Of a stretch of DNA of 64,000 bases, positions 61,184 through 64,000 are shown piece by piece. A program made the translations under genes and the position numbers. The stretch is from Aquisphaera giovannonii (GTDB lineage: Bacteria > Planctomycetota > Planctomycetia > Isosphaerales > Isosphaeraceae): NCBI RefSeq assembly GCF_008087625.1, contig NZ_CP042997.1, forward strand, positions 8,122,001-8,186,000, given 5' to 3'. Under the pieces are notes generated by a model that saw nothing but the letters and a program-made list of their open reading frames with translations, was not told the origin of the DNA and made no database searches. The first letter of the stretch is position 1; the number at the start of each line of letters is the position of its first letter.

Positions 61184-63325
61184 ATGAAGCCGGGATATCG
61201 ACCCCTCCGATCCGACGGGATAGCGTCGATGCTCGTCGGTACGCTGATTGCCTTGGCGGCCCCGGCCTGGGCGGTCCTGGCGAGCCCAAAGGGGACGGCC
61301 GGGGATGATCCCGCGATGGGCGCCTCGCGCGGGCGAGGCGGCGATCCGGCCGTGCCGCGGACGCTCCCCATATCCGGTCGTGTCCTCGACCCGGACGGCC
61401 GGCCGGTCGCCGGCGCCAGGGTGATCCTGGACCTTTCCTCCGCGGATGCGACACCCGATGGGTTTGCCGAAGCGTCGGCCTCCGCGACGACCGAGGCGGA
61501 CGGCCGGTTCGCGCTGTCCGTCCAGCGAGAGCGCCTCGCCGAGGCCGGGACGCGGCGGGCGGGATCTCCCGAAGGGCCCGTGCTCGCGGCGTTCGCCGCC
61601 GGGTATGGGCCCGCATGGACCGACGACCTGAATGTCGGGACCGACGACGGAGCCACCCTGACGCTCGTCCGGGATGAGGTCCCGATCGAGGGCCGGATCC
61701 GGGACCTCGAGGGACGGCCCATCGCCGGCCTGAACGTGCGGAGCATTCAGCTCGACGAGGCGTACCGAGGCGACCTTTCGCGTTGGCTCGAGGCGATTCG
61801 GGCCGAGGCCGTGGGGATGGCCTCGTACGGCCACTTCCGCCGGGCGCTCCCCCCCGCCCTCGCCTCGATGATCACCCCGGCGAAGACCGACGCGGAGGGA
61901 CGGTTCCGGCTGGCCGGCATCGGGCGGGAGCGGCTCGCATCGCTGCTGATCTCCGGCGCGGGCGTGGAGACGCAGGTCGGGCTCGTCATGACCCGGGGCG
62001 GTCCCTCCTCGTCCGTGCTCTTCCGGCATTTCATCGCGGCGGGCGATACCAGGCTCAAGAAAGTCCCCATTCATGCGGCGCGATTCGAGCTGGTGGCGGC
62101 ACCTGGCCGGATGGGGGAAGGGACCGTCGACGCGGCGGACACGCGACGGCCGCTCCCGGGCGTGACCGTCCGCGCGGGGCGATGGATGCCGGGCGGCTTC
62201 CCGGACATCTGGCCGCCAATCGACTGGCCCGCGGTGTACGTCCGGGCCACTTCCGACGAGAAGGGCCATTTCCGACTGCCCGGCCTGCCGGCGACGGGGA
62301 TGTTCGATCTCGTGGCCGAGCCCGCCGAGGGCCAGCCCTACATGCCGCTTTCCCGACGCCGCATCCGCTCGTCGGGCACGGAGCCGCTGCGAGTCGAGTT
62401 TCCCCTATCGCGCGGCGTGCCGATTCGGGGTCGGGTGAAGGATGGGGCGGACGGCAGGCCCATCGCCGCCGTGGTCGCGTATTATCCCAAGACGGGGCTC
62501 GACGGGTCGGAACTCCTGTCCTCCACGCCTCGGCGGACACACCCCGTCGGCTGGTTCGAGGTCGTGGCCTTCCCCGGCTCGGGTGTCGTGACGGCCCGGG
62601 CTCGGGGTGATCGATACATGTCTTCGGACCTCGTCGGTGAGGAGAGAGGCCGGGCCGATCAACCTTTCCCGGACGCCCTGGGGCTGCCTTCCGCGCGTGA
62701 CTTCGACGCGTATGCGTCCATCGTCACGCCGGAGCCTCCCGAGGCCGCCTCGTGCGACCTCGTGCTTACGCCCGCGCCAGAGCCGGTCGTCACCGTGCTC
62801 GATCCCGACGGCCGCCCGCTGGCCGGGGCGGTGGCGAGCGGCGTCTCCGCCGCGGACGAGGCCCGCGAAGCTTGGTGGCAGTCGGTGGCCCAGTCGAGGT
62901 TCCGCGTGACGGGCCTGACCGGTCATCGCATCCGGCGGATCTGGTTCCATCATGAGGCACGTCGGCTTGCCGGCTCGCTGTCGATCCGCGACGGCGACGG
63001 CGGGCCGCTCGTGGTCCGCATGCGGCCCTGGGGCGTCACGTCCGGGCGGCTCGTCGATCGCGAAGGACGCCCGCGGCCGGGCGTGCCCCTCTCGTACCGC
63101 GATGCCCAGTACCCCGACCCCTCATTGAAATGGCAATTTCCGAAGGCCGTGACGACCGACGGTCAGGGGGTATTCTCATTCCAAGGCCTGGTCCCCGAGC
63201 AAGAGTACACCGTCATGGTCCTCGGCGACGGTACGGTGGGGCCGTCGCCGCGAGTGGGAGACTCGCACACCCTGACCCCCGGGGAAACGAGGTCGCTCGG
63301 CGACGTTCGCGAGGCCGGGAGATGA
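61184..63325 (+). CDS. Exported protein with carboxypeptidase-regulatory-like repeats
   Basis: 713 aa. Signal peptide (1-30, 'MLVGTLIALAAPAWA'), then several carboxypeptidase-regulatory-like modules, each beginning like 'ISGRVLDPDGRPVAGARVIL' (about 62, 165, 425) and 'TVLDPDGRPLAGAVASGV' (540). Such beta-sandwiches occur in secreted planctomycete proteins of unknown role. It starts 60 nt after the ECF-DUF1559 fusion, so they probably share an operon. Confidence 0.83.
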   Translation: MKPGYRPLRSDGIASMLVGTLIALAAPAWAVLASPKGTAGDDPAMGASRGRGGDPAVPRTLPISGRVLDPDGRPVAGARVILDLSSADATPDGFAEASASATTEADGRFALSVQRERLAEAGTRRAGSPEGPVLAAFAAGYGPAWTDDLNVGTDDGATLTLVRDEVPIEGRIRDLEGRPIAGLNVRSIQLDEAYRGDLSRWLEAIRAEAVGMASYGHFRRALPPALASMITPAKTDAEGRFRLAGIGRERLASLLISGAGVETQVGLVMTRGGPSSSVLFRHFIAAGDTRLKKVPIHAARFELVAAPGRMGEGTVDAADTRRPLPGVTVRAGRWMPGGFPDIWPPIDWPAVYVRATSDEKGHFRLPGLPATGMFDLVAEPAEGQPYMPLSRRRIRSSGTEPLRVEFPLSRGVPIRGRVKDGADGRPIAAVVAYYPKTGLDGSELLSSTPRRTHPVGWFEVVAFPGSGVVTARARGDRYMSSDLVGEERGRADQPFPDALGLPSARDFDAYASIVTPEPPEAASCDLVLTPAPEPVVTVLDPDGRPLAGAVASGVSAADEAREAWWQSVAQSRFRVTGLTGHRIRRIWFHHEARRLAGSLSIRDGDGGPLVVRMRPWGVTSGRLVDREGRPRPGVPLSYRDAQYPDPSLKWQFPKAVTTDGQGVFSFQGLVPEQEYTVMVLGDGTVGPSPRVGDSHTLTPGETRSLGDVREAGR

Positions 63326-63341
63326 GCTCGGCCGCTGAGGC

Positions 63342-64000
63342 TCACGACTCGCGTCCGGCCTCGATCGCCCTGCGGATGGCCTCGCGGATGCCGATCGGGC
63401 GGATCTGCGGGAAGGCCTCCGGGGCGGAGCGGTCGCGGACCACGGTCGGGTTCTTGAGGCCCTCGATCAGGTGGCGGCCGACCTCGGATTTCGTCGGCGT
63501 GACGAGCGCGAGCCAGAGGCCCGAGAGGTACGGGGTCAGGACCGGGACCGAGATCAGGGTGCGGCGGAGGCCCTTCAGCCGGGCGTACTCGCGGATCAGG
63601 TCCGCGTAGGTGCAGACGTCGGCGCCGCCGATCTCGACGACGCGGCTCTGGCCCGGCGGCAGGTCCTTCGCCGCGAGGAGGTAGGCGAGGAGGTCCTCGA
63701 TGGCGATCGGCTGGCAATCCGTGGAGAGCCATCGCGGGCACAGCATCACGGGGAGCCGCTCGGTCAGCGACTTCATCAGCTCGAACGACAGGCTCCCCGC
63801 GCCGACGACCATCGAGGCCCGGAGCTCGACCGTCTCGACGCCGGAGTCGCGGAGGATGCGGCCCACCTCGTGCCGGCTGCGGAGGTGAGGCGAGAGGGCC
63901 GGGTCGTCGTCGTCGCCGAGCCCGCCGAGGTAGATGATCCGGCGCACCCCGGCCGAGCGTGCCGCGCCCCCGAAGTTCTCCGCCGCCCGGCGGTCCTCCT
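63342..64000 (-). CDS. NAD(P)-binding NmrA/epimerase-like protein (partial, right edge)
   Basis: At least 219 codons, 5' end beyond the window. 'RRIIYLGGLGDDD' and 'RSRHEVGRILRDSGVETVELRASMVVGAGS' followed by 'PIAIEDLLAYLLAAKD' place it in the extended SDR (NmrA/YwnB-like, 'complex I NDUFA9-like') family, which binds NAD(P) and often serves as a redox sensor or reductase. The N-terminal glycine motif lies outside the window. It converges on the carboxypeptidase-like gene, 16 nt away. Confidence 0.8.
   Translation of the reverse strand, partial: EDRRAAENFGGAARSAGVRRIIYLGGLGDDDDPALSPHLRSRHEVGRILRDSGVETVELRASMVVGAGSLSFELMKSLTERLPVMLCPRWLSTDCQPIAIEDLLAYLLAAKDLPPGQSRVVEIGGADVCTYADLIREYARLKGLRRTLISVPVLTPYLSGLWLALVTPTKSEVGRHLIEGLKNPTVVRDRSAPEAFPQIRPIGIREAIRRAIEAGRES

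Overview
The window is GC-rich (by eye close to 70%) DNA of a planctomycete, most likely family Isosphaeraceae. This rests on gene content: three DUF1501/DUF1549-type proteins, a cytochrome-WD40 protein, two DUF1559 proteins, an ECF sigma factor fused to a membrane segment and a DUF1559-like domain, double-FHA proteins, Uma2 and SPFH proteins, plus an lpxB gene that implies a Gram-negative outer membrane. No rRNA, tRNA or CRISPR array was recognised. Coding is dense on both strands, and many neighbours converge with gaps under 30 nt.

Layout. 0-5.6 kb (minus): glutaredoxin fragment, molybdopterin oxidoreductase, and a DUF1549 -> DUF1501 pair separated by an AT-rich inverted repeat. 5.7-14.9 kb: membrane protein, DUF1801/YdeI protein, PPC-domain protein with a cytochrome-WD40 protein, a second DUF1501 protein, and an orphan TolC-like protein. 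15-20.9 kb: ArsR regulator, CusF-SCO1 copper protein, creatininase-like amidohydrolase, Glu/Leu-type dehydrogenase, purB, rpsU. 21.1-32.3 kb: vapBC, a GH-A-like glycosidase, DUF4262, an ArsR-AHSA1 pair with a clear operator, two GNATs, an LAS-type metallopeptidase, a squalene-cyclase-like protein carrying CxxCH, a PNPOx-like protein, Uma2 and DUF1559 proteins. 32.3-42.1 kb: two polytopic glycosyltransferase-like proteins, an ISKra4-type insertion sequence with exact 9-bp target duplication, lpxB, a CYTH protein and a large SPFH protein. 42.2-46 kb (minus): a coupled operon of SDR, membrane protein, SRPBCC protein and membrane protein, then a serine hydrolase. 46-47.4 kb is decayed sequence with a broken gene. 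47.4-52.3 kb: cell-envelope proteins (SurA-like chaperone, lipoprotein, outer-membrane protein) and a GNAT. 52.4-63.3 kb: a signalling neighbourhood of ECF sigma factor, double-FHA protein, small ORF, dead ISAs1 remnant, exported protein, M48 peptidase, FHA membrane protein, ECF-DUF1559 fusion and carboxypeptidase-regulatory-like protein. The right edge cuts an NAD-binding epimerase-like gene.

The firmest non-obvious signals are regulatory or structural: the ArsR palindrome placed exactly between -35 and -10 of an apparently leaderless promoter; the vapBC inverted repeat that loops out the Shine-Dalgarno sequence; the ISKra4 copy with perfect duplications but a +1 frame break in a C6 run; an SDR lacking the catalytic tyrosine inside a four-gene coupled operon; and the FHA/ECF/M48 cluster, the best candidate for an uncharacterised signalling system.
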